Origin: Murimonas intestini
GTDB lineage: Bacteria; Bacillota; Clostridia; Lachnospirales; Lachnospiraceae
DNA: 64,000 nt
Assembly (NCBI RefSeq): GCF_024622195.1
Contig: NZ_JANKBI010000014.1
Location: forward strand, 62,001 to 126,000
Reading direction: 5' to 3'
Within the stretch, counting starts at the first letter, position 1; every line of letters starts with the position of its first letter. A model generated the notes under the pieces. That model was not told the origin of the DNA, did not search any database, and worked only from the letters and a program-made list of their open reading frames with translations. Shown here in pieces: positions 63,676 to 64,000 of the stretch. The position numbers were made by a program, and so were the translations under genes.

Positions 63676-64000
63676 CTACTGTTCATTTTTCATCTGGAAT
63701 CCTGCATATGCTGTTTCCAGACCATGCTCAACCGGGTCCAGTCCTCCGATTTCTTCCTCTGCAGTGACGCGAAGGCCATTTGTCTTTTTAATAATAAAGA
63801 ATACAAGGCCCATTGTCACGGCAGTCCAGGCCATCACAGAGACAACGCCCACTGCCTGGACAGCCAGCCTGCCCCATTCACCTGTGGTAAACAGCCCGTC
63901 TTCCCTGGCAAAAAATCCGATCATCAGAGTTCCGAACGCCCCGCACACGCCGTGGACTGACACCGCTCCAACCGGATCATCCACTTTCAGCACTTTGTCA
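63676..64000 (-). CDS. amt: Ammonium transporter, C-terminal end only
   Basis: The frame is open at the right edge, so only about the last 108 residues are visible. 'DDPVGAVSVHGVCGAFGTLMIGFFA' matches the conserved His-bearing helix of Amt/MEP ammonium channels; the His is the pore-lining residue. A final helix ('AWTAVTMGLVFFIIKK') and the cytoplasmic tail with 'GLDPVEHGLETAYAGF' (the GlnK-responsive tail) follow. Most of the gene, and any glnK partner, lie beyond the window. Confidence 0.9.
   Translation of the reverse strand, partial: DKVLKVDDPVGAVSVHGVCGAFGTLMIGFFAREDGLFTTGEWGRLAVQAVGVVSVMAWTAVTMGLVFFIIKKTNGLRVTAEEEIGGLDPVEHGLETAYAGFQMKNEQ

Noticed and set aside
1..64000. Prophage, integrative element or insertion sequence
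   Set aside because: No integrase, transposase, phage structural or plasmid gene is visible, and gene order is that of a conserved chromosome. Only short non-coding repeats hint at mobility.

Overview
The window looks like chromosomal DNA of an anaerobic Firmicute, most likely a member of Lachnospiraceae (Clostridia). The reasons are strong AGGAGG-type ribosome binding sites, moderate base composition with AT-rich intergenic regions, a rho-rpmE-DUF1385-prmC-prfA cluster, an FtsEX/PcsB-like/CtpA cluster, a tripartite VTC/DUF4956/DUF4353 operon and proteins with (L/V)PKTGD-type wall-sorting signals. The genus cannot be fixed by reading alone. No transposase, integrase, phage gene or CRISPR array is visible. 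Most of the window is core genome with small accessory pieces.

Layout. 1-7 kb: the end of an AraC-type regulator, a GH116-type glycosidase, a membrane-anchored protein with three copies of one domain, an acetyltransferase and an AroE-family dehydrogenase. 7-13.5 kb: a translationally coupled operon (VTC polyphosphate-polymerase domain, DUF4956 membrane protein, DUF4353 lipoprotein), divergent from an OmpR/histidine-kinase pair. 13.5-18.5 kb: a small lipoprotein, a large wall-anchored repeat protein and an acetyltransferase. 18.5-22.4 kb: a sulfur module (cysK, metY, a CymR-like Rrf2 regulator), then a second, cysteine-bearing Rrf2 regulator coupled to a DUF1700 membrane protein. 22.5-26.4 kb: DNA polymerase IV, a YedK/HMCES protein, tRNA-Ala(CGC), an acetyltransferase and a membrane protein. 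26.4-36.6 kb: nadE, hslO, a methyltransferase, hisC, an aminotransferase, a DUF2156 protein, an ABC exporter and glmM. 36.7-41.6 kb: an HxlR regulator, then a macrodomain/class-M sirtuin/flavoprotein operon facing a MerR-methyltransferase fusion, then dcd. 41.7-45 kb: a dCache-GGDEF protein, an acetyltransferase and a P-loop kinase. 45-51 kb: prfA, prmC, DUF1385, rpmE with a structured leader, and rho with a long Asn-rich insert. 51-53.5 kb: a second wall-anchored repeat protein. 53.7-64 kb: a CorC/HlyC transporter, a truncated sigma-70-like protein, ctpA, a PcsB-like M23 protein, ftsX, ftsE, a CdaR regulator, YitT, a WecG/TagA glycosyltransferase and the end of an ammonium transporter.

Several groups make functional sense. 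PrmC modifies the GGQ loop of PrfA, and the two genes are adjacent. FtsEX should activate the coiled-coil M23 hydrolase encoded just downstream. A CymR-like regulator next to cysK and metY fits a cysteine-responsive sulfur circuit. The macrodomain and sirtuin overlap and should form a writer/eraser pair for protein ADP-ribosylation.

The most unusual signals are: (1) a family of dispersed, structured, terminally inverted repeats in full-length and internally deleted forms, which sit against stop codons and in at least two cases supply them; (2) a sigma-70-like protein without region 4 and with a His/Cys-rich tail; (3) the ADP-ribosylation operon without a lipoylation partner in view; (4) the Asn-rich, prion-like insert in Rho; and (5) a probable switching leader RNA before rpmE.
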